Of a DNA stretch of 64,000 bases, positions 13,901 to 28,182 are shown one piece after another (the first letter of the stretch is position 1; the number at the start of each line of letters is the position of its first letter). The position numbers and the translations under genes were made by a program. Source of the DNA: Zonotrichia leucophrys gambelii (lineage: Eukaryota > Chordata > Aves > Passeriformes > Passerellidae). The DNA lies in NCBI RefSeq assembly GCF_028769735.1, contig NC_088170.1, positions 49,633,585-49,697,584 on the forward strand, written 5' to 3'. The notes under the pieces were generated by a model that saw only the letters and a program-made list of their open reading frames with translations, made no database searches and was not told the origin of the DNA.

Positions 13901-16098
13901 GGGGGAGGCAGGCAAAGGCAGATACGTACGGAGACACACAATCCTTGCTGATTAACAGTGAAAGCTGGTAAAGTTACTCTCTAAGCCTGTCTGGCCCATC
14001 AGCTGCAGAAATGTAATTTAGATGATTATCTACATGCCCATTAAACCTTGTGACCCATCACTAGTCTGTTTGAAGTTTGCCTGCTTAAACTCGCTAATAG
14101 GAAGAATAGAAGGATTAACTCAGAGGTCATGAAATAAGAGAGCAGCAAAGAAGATGACAAAAGAGCAGAGAAAAACTTCCTACTGCATGTATTTGGTAAG
14201 GAGAAAGAACTACAGTACCATGATCATCTCAGCAGATACTGTTACTTTATGGAGCAAGCAAGCCATCTGGAATTCAGGCCATTTAAAGCTTTGTGTGTGT
14301 GCTTTCAATCTATTTTGTTTAGCTGCACAAATAAAATGAACTACCTGTGTGATGAATGTTGTCACATTAGGTGTTTACTAAACATAATGCAAGATAATAG
14401 AGCGTGGAATCCTCGTGGACAGTAAGAGTTTCTGATTTTTTTCAGGGCTAGAGTGTGTAGATATAAACAATGGAAAAATTTAAATCAATCACATCAGAAT
14501 AGCTGCAGTCAGGTCAGCATCAAGTCCAGTCTTGTTTCCTTTAGGATAAGAAGCTCCAGCCATTACAGGTGCTTGTTAACTTAAGGATTATGAATGAAAA
14601 TCATAACCAGTGGTCCATTTTTTATTTGGTCAAATTGAAATAAATATAAAAATTTATAATAATCTTCCAAAATTATTTGCAGAATGTTGCAATGAAATTG
14701 GTGACCAGTTAAAACTAAATTCATAGGGAAAAGATGAGATGCCTTGCAGAAAACAGAGTGGAATACATGAGTAAGTCTGTAAGGGTGACCTAGGGTCTGA
14801 CTAGTTAATGGAAGAAAATGAACTTGAGGTTTAAATGGAGTCTTGAAGGTCATTTACCTACTTTTACATATACTGCCACTCTTGAAATTAGTCCTTTGCC
14901 CTTTTGCTAAAGACAGGCTATTTGCTGAGAAACATTGGTTGGGGGCATATTTTGCTGTATTTCAAAGAAGAAAAAACCATTCCTCTCATGCTATGTTTGG
15001 ATCTCTAGGTTTTGCAGTATTAGACCTCTTCACAAAGAATTATTGTGGTCTATTTTGCAATACTTTTGGTATATTTGTTTATTTAGATTTTTTTTCATAT
15101 TGTTATGATTAAACATAGTTCTGTTCCTCATTTAATTGTATTGAATCAAGCATATTTTCCAGTTGTCTCAGACTGTTAATTTACATGTACAACTCTGTAT
15201 GAAACACAGCAATATGCTACTGGCAGTATTCAGTGCTGTAGCAATTCATTTTAGAACCTGAGATTTTTCCCCCAGTGTTTTTAGTATTTTTGTGACTGAT
15301 AATGCAAACTCAAATACCTGATGCCCTGAAGCTAATGCCTGGACTTCATAGTAAAATGCATAAATTTTAAAATTCTACTTTAAGCATCACCTGAAGATGC
15401 CTCACACGTTAATCTGGTTACAAGATTTCCAAATTAGTGTCAACCACAGTTGAATCTTCAGTGTAAAACTGTTAGTCTTTATGTGTTTGCCACAGTGGCA
15501 GTCGTTCTCATCTTGAAAAATATGAAGGTTTTAGGAGGGAAACAAACTTCTGTTGCTGATCATAAATCTTCCATTGAGTGGCATGTACTCAGCTGTTTGC
15601 AACCAGACTGCTTCAGAGGACAGAAGTTATTCATAAGTCTCATTCCATTGGTGTTGTCTGAAAAATAAAGTAGATGCCAATATCTGCCGGGAAGCCTTGT
15701 AGAAAACAGATCAAAGGCTTCTGGAGTTTATTTAAGAAGGAGCAGTTGTGAGAGGCTTAATGTCTGAGCGTGGCATGAAAAGTGAAACAGCCATATGCAG
15801 AAGTCCTCTGGACTTCAGTAAAAGAATTTGAGTAATATGTGGTACAGGTGGACTGTTGTCTCAGCCTGTCATTCTTTTATTCCTTTGTCTCTAAGGAAGG
15901 CATTGCCTCCTCTGTTTAACCCCATTTAATTTTTTTTTTCTGAAAGTCATTGCAGAATAAAGCCACCTTCGCTTAAGCACTGTTATCCCTGCAAAAGAGA
16001 TGCTGTCTTCTCTAGGGCATTTATTTCATTTAAAGGTCTGTGATTTTGTGTAATTCACTTAACCTGTGGCCAGTGTTCCGGCCAGCATTTTTACTTTG
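10943..16098 (+). other. Intron sequence without recognised gene
   Basis: Part of the 42 kb CPED1 intron. I found no gene or convincing transposon here. The only clear structure is a 19-bp tandem duplication at 13319-13356. ORFs in this stretch (up to 94 codons) have no recognisable domain. Confidence 0.7.
13319..13356. repeat. 19-bp tandem duplication
   Basis: Two adjacent copies of AAAACACAATCACTTATAT, the second with C for T at position 15 of the unit. A minor replication-slippage type repeat. Confidence 0.85.
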
Positions 16099-16348
16099 GT
16101 TGCATGAAGCTGTGTCAGACAAGATTTGGGCAAGATATTAGGAAAAGTTTCCCATCCAGAGGGAAATTTTGGTCACTGGAACAGGCTCTCCAAGGAAGTG
16201 GTCACAGCACCAGCCTGGCAGAATTCAATAACTGTTTGGACAATGCTGTCAGACACAGGGTGTGACTCAGGGGGCTGCCTTGGGCAGGGCCAGTAGCTGA
16301 ATGCAATGATCCTTATGTGCCTCTTCCAGCTCTGGATATTCTATGATT
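16099..16348 (+). mobile_element. CR1 LINE 3' fragment (+)
   Basis: About 250 bp of degraded CR1 3' end. Recognisable parts are the TTAGGAAAAGTTTCCC region, GGAACAGGCTCTCCAAGGAAGTGG, and a closing CTCTGGATATTCTATGATTG, which is the octamer-type CR1 terminus. It is 5'-truncated, as usual for CR1, and has no intact reading frame. It lies about 100 bp before the solo LTR at 16454. Confidence 0.85.
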
Positions 16349-16453
16349 GGAGAGTTTCTGAATGAAACTTGTATCTCTGTTTTAGGTGTGAGAAACTGTC
16401 TATTTTTCCATTAGAATTGTTCATTTTATTTATGCTTACTCCTCATGTGTCTT

Positions 16454-17326
16454 TGTGGTGGGTTGACCAAGGCCCACCAAGGCCACTCTATCATTCCCCT
16501 CCTAAATGTGACGGTGGAGAAAAAATATGATGAAAGAATTGTGGGTCAAGATGAGGTCAGGGAGAGGTCACTCAGTATAACTGTCATGGGCAAAACAGAC
16601 TTGACTTAGGGAAATTAGTTCAATTTATTACCAATCAAAATCAGAGCAGAAAAACGAAAAGTAAAACAAACCTTAAAAACATTTCTTCCCATCCTTCCCT
16701 CCTTCCCTGGGCTTAACTTTGTTCTTGATTCTCTACCTTTTCCCCACCAGTGTTGCAGGGAGATGGGGAAGGGGGGTTATGGCCAGTTCACCACATGCTG
16801 TTTCTGCTGCTGCTTCCTCTTCAGGGAGGGGAGTCCTTACTGCTGCTCCAGCATCTGTCCCACAGGAGACAGTCCTCCTCTAACTTCTCCAGTGTGAGTC
16901 CTTCCCCAGACTGCAGTTTGTCATGAGCTGCCCTGGCATGTGTCCCTTTGCACAGGATAAGTCCTTCCATGGGCTGTGGATGGATCTCTGCTTCACTGTG
17001 GACCTCCACAGTGTGCAGGGGCACAGCCTGTCACACCATGGTCTGCATCAGGTTTTGCACGGGAATCTCTGCTCTAGCACCTGGTGCAGCTCCTCTCCTT
17101 TCTTCTCCACTGACTTTGGTGTCTGCATAGTTCCTCTCACATATTCTCAGTCTTCTCTTCTCTGGTCACAATTACTTCTGCACAAGAAATATTTTACAGC
17201 AGGTCCATCTTGGATGTGGCTGGCACTGGCTCTGTTGGACATGGAGGAACCTTCTGGCAGCTTCTCACAGAAATCACCCCTATAGCTCCCCCCTGTTCTA
17301 AAGGCTTGCCATGCAAACCCACTGCA
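16454..17326 (-). mobile_element. Solo ERV LTR, 873 bp, probably ERVL-like
   Basis: The element begins TGTGGTGGGTTGACC on the + strand and ends in CAAACCCACTGCA, with TG...CA termini. It is flanked by near-matching 5-bp target duplications (GTCTT left, GTCCT right). It resembles a common bird ERV LTR family that I know by sight. In that family's usual orientation the LTR reads on the minus strand, where an AATAAA signal (at about 16625) falls in the 3' part. No internal retroviral genes are present, so this is a solo LTR left by recombination. Small ORFs here (16821-17024, 16923-17285) are incidental. Confidence 0.85.
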
Positions 17327-20300
17327 GTCCTGTAGGGTGCCTTGATTTATAAAATGCCTTGGGACAGCTGCAACATCTTCAGTTCATACCACTAATAGAT
17401 TGCAATAAAAATAGTGCCTGTGCTTTCCTATGGAATCATTGCTCCTGTGTTTTAGGGACTTCCCATTATTTTCTTTTTCCTTCAGACATTCCCTGTGTGA
17501 CTATGTTTTCTTCATGGATGGCAACCAACAGCAGAATAAAACCCAAAAAACCAAAATCTTAGAAGAACCCAAAAAGGCTTAAAAATTTAAATACATGGCT
17601 ATCCTGATATCTCAAGGTCGTCCCCACCCCTTAGTCAGCTTTCTCTTTATTGGCCTTTCTCTTTAAAGGCTTTTTCCTGGCCATACCAGGCTGTGCTGGG
17701 AGAAGGACTGAGTGTTTCCAGTCACTCTGATATCTTAGTTTGAGTTCCTTTATCACTTCAGAAATCACTTTAGAAAAGGATCTAGGAACCTACTAGGAGA
17801 TGCCACATGAAAAAGATACAAAGAGAAAGGGGGCAGGTATCAATTGCCTCAATATTCACTTCTTACCTCATAGAAGCTTGGTATCACATCTTCCTTCAAG
17901 CTGCTGATCCCAAAGAGACTGGGACTGTGCATACCTTCCAGTTCTGTGTAAGTGCTCAGTATGTTCAAAATAATTTTTCTACCCTAATCCAAGTGACCCT
18001 AGATACCTGTGTTTTGGTACCTGAATACCCTGAATGTTGCTGGCTGGTCACCTGATAGGGTAAGGTAATTTCCATGACCTCTTGTTGCTATATACATTTT
18101 TTTTCTATGAATTATATGGTAACAACTCAAAAACCTTACTGATACTCCTGATAACTGTCCCCATTGTGCTATACCTTTCCTGATCTAACAGCCTAGTGTT
18201 TTTCATACTATTGAGCTGCACATATAAATTTAAAAAAATATTGGAAAAAAAAAACTTCTTGAGGGATTGTCTTCTTTTAATCAAAACTAAAATATTCCTA
18301 AGCAAACTTATTGTGCAATATGCCATGGTATCTTTTTCAAGAGATTCACTACTTGACAGAAAAGTTGCACAATTTTAATTTAGTGATACTTTTTGGGGGC
18401 TTTTTTAAAGCAGATGTTTAACACTTCAGAATTTTATTGTGAGAGAGTTTGGATGTGCTGTAAATTGGTTATGATAGTAACAAAAATCTCTAAGAGTTGC
18501 CAAGTAAATTCTAGGCAAAAGGGGACACTAATAGAATGCAGGAACTAAACAACAATACAGTAACAGCAAAAAGACAGAAAATACTTCAGGGACCTGTAAT
18601 CCCCATGGTTTGATGAGACTTCAGAGGGAAAACAGTCTAGTGCATTCTTCTGCAAAGTGGTGTGCATGCTTAACTTCCCACACTGGACATTTCCACTGAA
18701 ATCAGTGGGATAACTTGTTCTGAATAATACCATATGTCTACATCTTTTCAGGCCCAAAGTATTAAACTATATTTATTAGGTCTGGGATGAGTATAGTTGT
18801 ATCCATGTTCACATTTGTTCAGGACAGTCATTATTTATTTATTCCTAAAACAGAAACACTTTTGTAGCATCTATCAATGCTCCTGACTTTTGTCTTCTAA
18901 TTCTTTTTGCTGTTTTGCATGATGACATGCTTTGATATCTATGAAAAATGACCATTTGTTAGATATAAAAAAAATGTTTAAGTTTTTTATGTGAATTATC
19001 ACATTATTAATTCAGAGAAGCATATTCATTGATCACACAGAGTCAATAAGTATCAAGGATTTTCTTTTACATATGGGACCAGGATACTGTCTTCTGAACT
19101 AGTTTTGTAGTGGGATTTCCTGAAGTCTTTACAAATTGGTGGAACATAATCTTCTAGAATAATCAGAACAAACAAAGAAAGAATATAGCCTCCTATTCCT
19201 TATGGTTTCTTTCTGACTTACTTCCTGTTTATGTGTCCATCAGTAGCATTCACTTGTTTTGTTTGGACATGTTTGTGAAAAAATATCTGTTAGGTCCACC
19301 ATCAGTGTCCCTTTCAACATGAAAAACTATGAAATGAAAAATGCTAGTCTTCCTCATCTGGTAATGTAAAGGAGTTTGATCAAATTTGGGGGGAAAACAG
19401 GTCAAAGACATGCAATTTTGGAAATCCTCAAGTGCCTTTAGCTTTCCCTTGGGCCATAGCCTTGGCAAGTAGGAGAAGTCGTCAAAAGAGAGGGAGAAAA
19501 TTTAATTGTATGTTTTGTGGTGGAGTGACTGATCTTTTATCTTGTGAGCATCATACTTGGGTAACTTTTCAGACCTCAAATTGTCATATTTTTGATTAAT
19601 TTATGAACAGAGTAACAAAGTACTCAACTGACTATAAGTTCCTTTATATTACCTTGTACTATTACTTGTTCCTGTATATTACCTTGAATGTACATTTAAA
19701 ATTTCTCCACAGAAAAATTTTATCAGCACTATTAAATCAAATGCTTTCAAGTATTGTGTAGCTGGTTTACTCAAGACAATGAGAATATATACAAAGAATG
19801 CTTTACCTGATCAAGAGATAGTTGAAGCATTTTTTGTTTTTAATCATGAAATGCACTGAAGTACTACACAGTGCACATTATGTGTTTTGCCAAATTTGAC
19901 TTTATGTTCTTCCTTTCCTAAATTCACTGTTAAACACAGAGCTTTCATTTGTCAGAAATCTGCAAGATACTAATGATTAATGTCAAATCAACCACTCCTC
20001 TGTTTCTTTATGCTTGCAGTTAAATACTTAAAGTTTTCCCTTTGCCAAATCTTTGTACTCTTTTCACTGAGTAAGTTGACAAGTCTAATTTAGGAGTAAA
20101 CAGAACACTTGGAATCTTCTAGCTGATTGTGCAATGGGAGTAGAGGCTAAGCTGAGGTCTGAAGATCTGGACATCCCACAATAGAGTATGAGAAAAAAAA
20201 TGCAACAAGAATTCTGTATTTGAACTTGATTGTAGGAAAACATCAAAAATATGTAGATGCATCATGCAGGACTGTGTGTTACTCTTCACATTAAAATCTT

Positions 20301-23300
20301 AGGATATGACTTTTCCATTCTTAAAACAGCGTGGAACAATTCAGAGGAGTTGTTTTGATTTGTTGTAGTTTTTTTTAAGGTAAAATTCAAATTGTGGCTG
20401 GAAACTTGAAACCTAAATGAAAGTTATAGTCAGGAGCAGAGTCCCTTCCTGTGGCTATACAAGACAAGGCTCTGCAGTATGCATACTGTATACCTCTAAA
20501 CAAATGGCAGGAGCACACAACTAAGGAATTTATTTGTGTTCTACTAACCCTGAGATCAAAATAATGTGGATGGGTTACAGTGACCAAAGGAAGGTACTTC
20601 AGTTATCTCTTCAAGCAGTAAATCCACTGAGCAGAACTGCCATATAAGAACAGCATCTATAGCAGCAGCTCTCAGTCCCTGACATGCACAGTTACACTGG
20701 AACTTCATTTCTGGTATTCGAGGTTTCTTGACTGATAACCTCTGCCACTGCTGCTCCCTATTCAGTTGTGTGTTCAGTCTTCCACTGTAATATTTTGACT
20801 GATACAGAGGGTTGGAGAAACTAAGGCTAGTGTTAAGAGCAAGAGTAGCAAAATACAATTAATACCAGTACAAGGTTATGGTACTTTGTTCCTCCTGTAT
20901 GAAATGTTATAGGTCTTTCTCTCTCTCCTTTTTCTTTCAACTTTCTCACTTTTCTTGTCTCCTTTGAGAATTCTGCTGAACATGTACATAGATTTAGGAG
21001 AAGGAGGTTAAAATTTGCTCTGCATGAGCCGATGCTCCCAGTCACCCACCTTCCCTTAGGGATGAGGTACAACATTTGTCAGCTCAGTCACTGTGAAAGT
21101 TCACACACAGGTTCCACTCTCACAAACCTTCCAGTTCCCCAGCTGCAAGAGGAAAGTAGATATCAGGAAAATTTTTAAGCTTGAAAATAGATTGGATATT
21201 TGTTTGCAATAATCCAAGCAGATTGGATTGCAGTCCAAGAAGTGGAAGATGAGTGCAAAAGACTGTAAGGTCGCCTAGGACAGGTGGTGAAACCCAGAAT
21301 ACAGTGACCCCCTGCCATGGTGACCTTTTCCCCATGTTGCAAAGAGGGTTAAGCCCTCTTAAATATTGCACCAAATCACTGAGCACTTTAGAGGCTGTTG
21401 GTGAACAAGACTTTGAGATCCAGGATGTAAGGATATGGCCTGTGAATTCCTGGCTAAGCAGATACATTAACTGTCCAGTTTTCTCGATGGTGTAGAAAAT
21501 ACCCAGAGGGAGCCACGCTATTTCCTTTTACCTGAGCCCATGGAAGGCTTCTCCAGAGTTTGTTTGGTAGGGGGCTAAGACTCAGGCCCTCTATCTCCTG
21601 ATAAAGTGCACTGTAAGCTTTTGTACATCAGCAATTCCCAGTATTACTAGCACTTTGATACAGATAGAGAGCACCTAGTATGACAAGCAATGCTGCCTGG
21701 CACAAAACCTTCCAGAAGAAAAGACATCCCTATTAAAGGCATAATATAAACAGCAAAACCAGCATTGTAGATCACAGTGGGAGAAGCTTGCATAATGTCT
21801 CACTATTAGCAGTTCTTAGCTTGCAGTAGTAAGGATAAATTGGCACTTTTGTTTTTTCCAAGGAATTTTTTGCTGAGGAATGAGAGGGTGCCTGGCTCAC
21901 AGAATCCCAACCATCTTTAGTTCTGCTTTGAAAAACACACTTTTGCACATACTGATTTCAGTTGTGCACGCAGCTTTGGCCACACATTTCGAGATTTGTA
22001 CACATGACTAGGATGTATTTTCAAAACTAATAATAAATATTCAGAAGTCTTTTAAAAGATGTGTGATGACTAACACATATTCAAAGCTACCTGAAAGCAA
22101 ATTCAGACTGTGAGATACAGGGTCTTGAAATGTCCAGCAGAGAATTCAACATTAACTGCATTCAATTCTTCTGTGTAAAAGAAGGGAAAGATTATTCTCT
22201 TTATTTTACTTATATTCATGCATTTCTTTTCAGATATATTACATACTTTATGTTGAAATTATGCAGCAGTTTCTTTTTGCATTTTATTGTTGCGAATGAG
22301 GACTGAGCCTGCATTCAGCTGTTGCTGTTTCAGCTTGGCGTAACCCCACAAAAGTAACTGAAGCTTTGTAATTGAGTACAGACTGGAGGTTTGTACATTT
22401 TGCAAAGCATCTGGAAACTTTGGTGGATCAGTGCCAAACCCATAACTCATTGTTATTGCTTTCATTATGTGATGATTTTATGACATATAATATTCCACTT
22501 TCTTAACAGCACTCTTTTAAATGCAAATGTCTGGGAACTGATACATTTCTGTCCCTAACCTTTGTTCATTGCTAGCTTGGGTCAGGGTGTTTTATTGGAG
22601 ACTGGGTAAGATGTATTTGTTTTAATCTAGTGCTTGATTATGACAAACTTTTAGCACGTTACCTGAACTGTTTAGGCATCTGAGCTAGCTTCCAAGACAG
22701 GACTGAGGGCATCATGAAGGATGAACCATTCATTCACTGTTCAGACTGATATAGTTTTCCTTAATAATATCATTTTCCTGAGAACATCAGAGTTCCCATT
22801 TGAAATAAGCACATCAGAATATGGAATGAAACAAGTTGAATTATGTTTTTTGTACCTCTGGCTGTCTTTAGGAGCATAAAGAAACTTAACAGGTATATGC
22901 TGCTTTGAATGTTTGCAGTGTTAACCCTAGGTCTGAGACAGGATCATTTATTTTCATTTGAGAGGTGCATTTTTGTACTTAGGGTTTCAGAAATCACCAA
23001 ATTTCACATTTGAATTATTGCATATAACTAAACATTCTATTTTAAAGAATGGGCATAAATAGTGGTTCAATAGAAGGCATGAAATACTTTTGTTATCATC
23101 TTGGCAAGTTTTACAATAAAATGTGAATAATTCCTTTAGAAGTTAGTTGATGCATGAGTTAATTAGGTTCAGGAATACTGATTCATTGTCTGTTCAGGCT
23201 TTCAGTTTTTCTACTCCTACTTTGATTATCAGATGTCCAAAGAGGCTTCTTTTGAAGGCTGGTTCAGCATACTGGAATTGAAGCAATTAGGTGAGTTTTT

Positions 23301-23983
23301 TCCTAAAATGAACTTTCAACCAAGAGTGTCCTTCTGCTTCCTCCAGTCTTACCCCAAATTAAAAAAGAATGTAGCTCCTAGTTTCTTTTTCTTCTGCCCC
23401 CAACTCAGTTGTGTCCTATCTTCCTCATTCTTAGTGACCTCCTTCTGTTGTTCTCAATCTGCTCCAGGTTCTTCTGTCTATGTAACAAAATAGGTAGATT
23501 ATTCCTCAGAAAGCTCTTCTCTGATGGGACAGAGTAATTTCCTTCCTGGCCAATAGTTTCATTGGTGATATGTCATTAGGGAGGAGAGATTCAGATGGAT
23601 CCAAGATGAGTACTTCTATGTCCTCCTTCTGACTGGCTTTGTCCTTCATAAGAAGTGTGACAGCACCTTAAATAATTGTCCTGCTGATGGTCTTAATAGT
23701 TCCCTCTGAATCATATTCCAGTGATCATCCTGGATCAAAATATTTGACTAGTCAGTTTTCAGAGCAGATTTCCATTACTGGTTTATGGAATTCTCTACAG
23801 CTCCAAATCAGTGTAGTTGTCCTAAGGCAACTGTGTCTGCAATTTGATCTGTTATATATTTTGATGATGGATTGATGTACAAAATGATGGTTCTCTGTCA
23901 CGTTAAATACCGTGCAAACCTAATTTTCCAGTAAAGAAAAAAATCCACTCATTTGGGATTTTATCCAAGACAAAATATTTGCA
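17327..23983 (+). other. Intron sequence without recognised gene
   Basis: Part of the 42 kb CPED1 intron after the solo LTR. ORFs up to 115 codons (21120-21467, minus strand) show no known domain. I recognise no transposon, though 20380-21560 is slightly more GC-rich and could be an old, unidentifiable repeat. Confidence 0.65.
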
Positions 23984-24468
23984 CCTGGAAGGTTGTGTTT
24001 TGGTCCCCACTACACAAAAAGGACAAGGACAGGCTGGAGAGGGTCCAGCACAAAGATGATGAAAGGACTGGGAAGCCTGCCAGATGAGGAAAGGCTGCTG
24101 GCTTTTTTCAGTCTTGAGAAGAGAAGACTTAAGGAAGACTTTAGCACCATGTTCCAGTATTTAAATGGTGGCTACAAAGAAGATAGAGACTCCCTTTTTA
24201 CAAGGAGTTACATAGAAAAGATGAGGGGTAATGATATAAATTACTCTGGGAGAGATTCCATTTGGACACAGAAGGAATATTTTTCTCAATGAGGTCTGCT
24301 GTTGAAACAAAGTGCAAAGAAAAGTGGTGGATTACCCAACACTGGACACCTAAGACTCAGTGGACAGGGTGCTGGGTCATTTTGTGTAGACTTTTGACAA
24401 AGAAGTTGGACCAGGTGATTCTTGAGGTCCCTTCCAACCTCATATTCTGTGTTTTTATGGTTTTATGG
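23984..24468 (+). mobile_element. CR1 LINE 3' fragment (+) with reverse-transcriptase C-terminal remnant
   Basis: About 485 bp of CR1. An open stretch at 23993-24292 reads through the end of the CR1 ORF2 region, with the recognisable segment FFSLEKRRLKEDFSTMFQYL and LFTRSY. It then drifts out of frame. The 3' end shows the typical GAGGTCCCTTCCAACCTCAT followed by degraded octamers (ATTCTGTG, TTTTATGG). It is 5'-truncated and inactive. The open stretch is a retrotransposon fossil, not a host gene. Confidence 0.9.
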
Positions 24469-26801
24469 CAATTCAAATTGAGACTCCAAGGAGGAACATC
24501 AGACAAAGCTGGATTGAGAAAGTTAATTCCAGAATAGGTTAAAACTTTTGACTGGGACATCTTTGGCTAGAGGTATGCTAACAAACAGGTGGGGTGCACC
24601 AGGTCTCTGATGTATTCTTTCAGTTACTGCTTGTCAGCTGTTTTGTTCTGCTTTCTCAGCAAACATGAAGTCACTTCTTGTAGAAATTCTCCTACACTGT
24701 TTCAAAATAAAATGAACCAGGTTCACTAGACTGCAGTATGTGAAAGTTGAGATACTTTGGAGCCCTCAATAAATGAGTTATCACATTTCTGCCTGCTTTG
24801 AGCCTCCTAAAGTCTGTTTCAAACTAAATTATTCTGAGTCTTAATGTGTGGAGTCCGTGAAAATAAGTTGAGTGTCAAGATTGTTGAGAGTGCCTCAGCT
24901 CCATGGATTACTTTACAGTAACTCCATCCCACAGTATGTCTTTTCTGTAATTCCTGTACACAGGAATCCCAGGTGAGTTTTCTCACCTCCTTTGTATATG
25001 TGTCCCAAGAATAAAAACAGGGAATATTTCCACTGCATCTAGCAAAATTTACCTATCTTTGAAGGTCTGGGTTGACTGTAGCCCTTCCAATTTGTAAATC
25101 CCACAAATAAGACTGTGTGCCTGCCAGCTGGCAATCAGACATACAAATGAACAGAACTCATTAGCAGGGACTGGGTGTATTTGGAGATTGGACTTGCTGT
25201 GTACATATCCCACACATAGCTGCAGCTAGATTCCAACCTCTGGACCTTTGGCAATGTAAAGCAGGAGCATTGTCTGCCAAGTCAGAATGCAACTCCCCAC
25301 TCAGCAAGTTAGAAGCTGTGCCAAAATTGCCTTGCTGTGAAGCTAAGTATGATACAAGTTATGTCCTACTACTCTCATACAAGTTAGTCCGCCTGAGAAA
25401 GGGGAACACATTCACTAATATTGTTTTTCTACACAGTTGTATTTACAGTTTTGCAAACAACTGTTTATTTGCATCACATTCAAATAAAAAACTTCTAATC
25501 TTGTTTTTGTTGTTTTTGACAGTTTGAAGGATAGAGTTGACTGAGGTCTAAAGGATGCAATGTACTCCTTCATATCATATTTAATCAACCATATTTAATC
25601 AAAATTCTGAAGAATTTTTCTCTTGATCATATTCATATAAAAATAACTGGGGTTAGGAATCAGTATCTTAGATGAATTCATAGTTTTAATAGTTTTAATT
25701 GAAATGAGCATAAATCACCTGGAGTTTTCTGTTAGCAGGTCTTTTGGTTAAGAATTCTGGATTCCCTTTTTTCTGAATCCTTCTTTTGCTTGAAGGAAGA
25801 CTGTTTCATGCCTGTTGAGTCTTATCTTCTTTTTTGTCAGAGTCAGGGTTAAATGCATGAGACAGTATTTCTTGTTTGGACTCACATGTTTATTAGTTTT
25901 TATCTATATTGGATTCTCACAAAATGTGAGTTCTATTTTATGCTAAGAAATTAAAAATGGAGTTGTATCTTTCTCTCTACAGGGCTTTTTATGGGTAAGC
26001 TGTCTAATTAAGAAATGACAAATTATTTTTGCTTTTAACTTAACAAATAACTACTCATGGTTCGCAATGTGGATTTTTTTATCTAATTATACAATATTAC
26101 TTAAACTCATGAAGAAGAAGGTGAAGAAGAGGGATTAGCCTCTGTATTAAAACTTCAATCTTGTTTTATATATATTACTATATTCTAAAACTTTAAGTTT
26201 TCTACTATGTGATATTACACTTTTATTTAAACTATACACTTAAAATTTCAGTTCTGTCATTAAATTTTGGAAGCTTTCTCTATGGCCTCAGGTCAAATGT
26301 AGTGTTTTCTTGGGAGCCAGTGCCTGTTAGCACAGAAAGTCTAAAATTCTCAGCAGCCATGGTTCCAACACATGTCAGAGTCTATTCTGTATTGCACTGT
26401 TTTAAATTAACTTCATAGTTGCAAGTCTCTAGAAAACTGCTATTTGCTCTGTGAATTAATTCCTTTCTACTAATGGTTAGTTAATTCATGTATGAAACAA
26501 GGGAAGGTCCTATAAAGAAATAGTAGATGTGAAACAGATATTTGGCAAAGAACATTATTGCTCATTCCTTTTTCCAATTGGTTTTTCCTAGCATTTCATG
26601 AGTGATAGATTATGTGGCTTCTCACAGACTTTTTAGCTATGTTGTGGAATACCCTTTACTGGAAGACTTTAAGAGAGATTAGTAAAACTGCTGGTACACT
26701 TGATCTTGCCTTGGTATGGGAAGATGACCTAAATGACCCTGTGGATTTCTTTACTGATGGGCTTTTATCCTGCTTTGTGTGTCCAGGATTCTCACAACTC
26801 G

Positions 26802-26818
26802 TTTTTTTTTTTTTTTTT
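26802..26818. repeat. Poly-T tract, 17 nt
   Basis: Seventeen uninterrupted T after ACAACTCG. No retroposed body is recognised on its 3' side that would explain it as an antisense poly-A tail. Confidence 0.9.
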
Positions 26819-28164
26819 GTACAAAGCTGTTCTATGCTACTACATTTAGTTAGTCTAAACTGGAAATAAAGTAGAACTGCTAATGATGTTATTAATTTAT
26901 TTTTCTCTTATCTAAGCTTAAGAACTTCTCTTTCCCTTCAGTTTTAAAGAAGTGAAACAAGAGAGAAGTATAATTTGGAGACATTTTATTGGCAGAAATC
27001 TTGCTCACAAATGTTTTTCTCTGTAAATTAAAGGTCAAGAGGGTTTTAAACCAGGATGTTCCTTGCCAACAATTGCAATTTAGGAAGCAATTATTTGTAG
27101 CTAATATGGTTTGGGACAGATGCCATCATTAGAACAATGAGACTTTTCCCATGTTTTTGACCCAATAAACATTCTGTTAGGAAGCTATGTGACCATACAT
27201 ATGGACATTAGGGAAAAGAAGGAAGAGTTTGAGAAAGGAAATCTCTGAATTGAAGGCGAACTCATGATACAGATTTCAACTCAAGTTGAAGCTAGGATTG
27301 AGAATAAAGACTTCATTTATGGTTGTCGAAGGCTTATGAGGTTGTTGGAGGTCAATAGAACTGTGGTGTTATGATTTGCTTAAAAGTATAAGAAGAAAGC
27401 AATTAACTCATTGTTCTAAGCAAGCTATTATGTCTATCTAGTTTAAATTAATAAACTGTGATGTAGTAGAAAACAAAGACATTTTCAGACATATTTTACT
27501 TGCTAACAAAGTAATCTCCAGCTATGTATTGCTGCTCTAGAAATTTTTCCAGAAATTCAGCCTAATCACTAAAAATTCAATTTGCCAGGAAACTTTTTCT
27601 AAATATTGGCTTCATAAAACAAAATTGAAAATGTAGACTCCTTTTTTAAAATGCCTTTTTTTCTAATCTGAAGAAAGTGCTCTGCGCAGTTATGAGAAGT
27701 GATGTATGGTCACAAGAGGTAAAGTTCTAATATTTCATGTTTGCAGCATATTTATAGGAAAATTGTAACATTTTATCTGTATTTCTGATCAACTGTGCAC
27801 CATGAAGAAAAATTATTACAATTTTTCCTGTTTTTTCTGCTGATATTGGTGGTAATTCCAGCTGAAAGGAAGATGCATTTGCTAAACAAATGTGGCTAAA
27901 TGTGTTTTAGCCACACAGTTCCTGTTGTATCTCCTGTTGGAGTCCTGTGCAATGGCCACTGTCCAAGGACACATAAAGACATAAAACATCTGTTCCAACA
28001 TAAATATGGGAAACTACTTTAGGAGACATTTGTATCTATTAGCATCAGCTGTGTTACATTTGTTAAACTTATACTAAATTCTAGTGTTCTGAACAAAGCC
28101 AGAGTATATAAAACCCTGTTCTTTTGAAAGAGCAGAACAGAAATAGGACAAAAATGAAACAGTT

Positions 28165-28182
28165 AAAAAAAAAAAAAAAAAA
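28165..28182. repeat. Poly-A tract, 18 nt
   Basis: Eighteen uninterrupted A preceded by AATGAAACAGTT. The upstream sequence does not resemble a processed transcript I know. Confidence 0.9.

Noticed and set aside
21120..21495. Overlapping 115- and 80-codon ORFs on opposite strands
   Set aside because: No domain, no splice context, single intronic location; most likely chance open frames.
23993..24292. 99-codon ORF that looks protein-like
   Set aside because: It is the C-terminal remnant of CR1 LINE ORF2, not a host gene.
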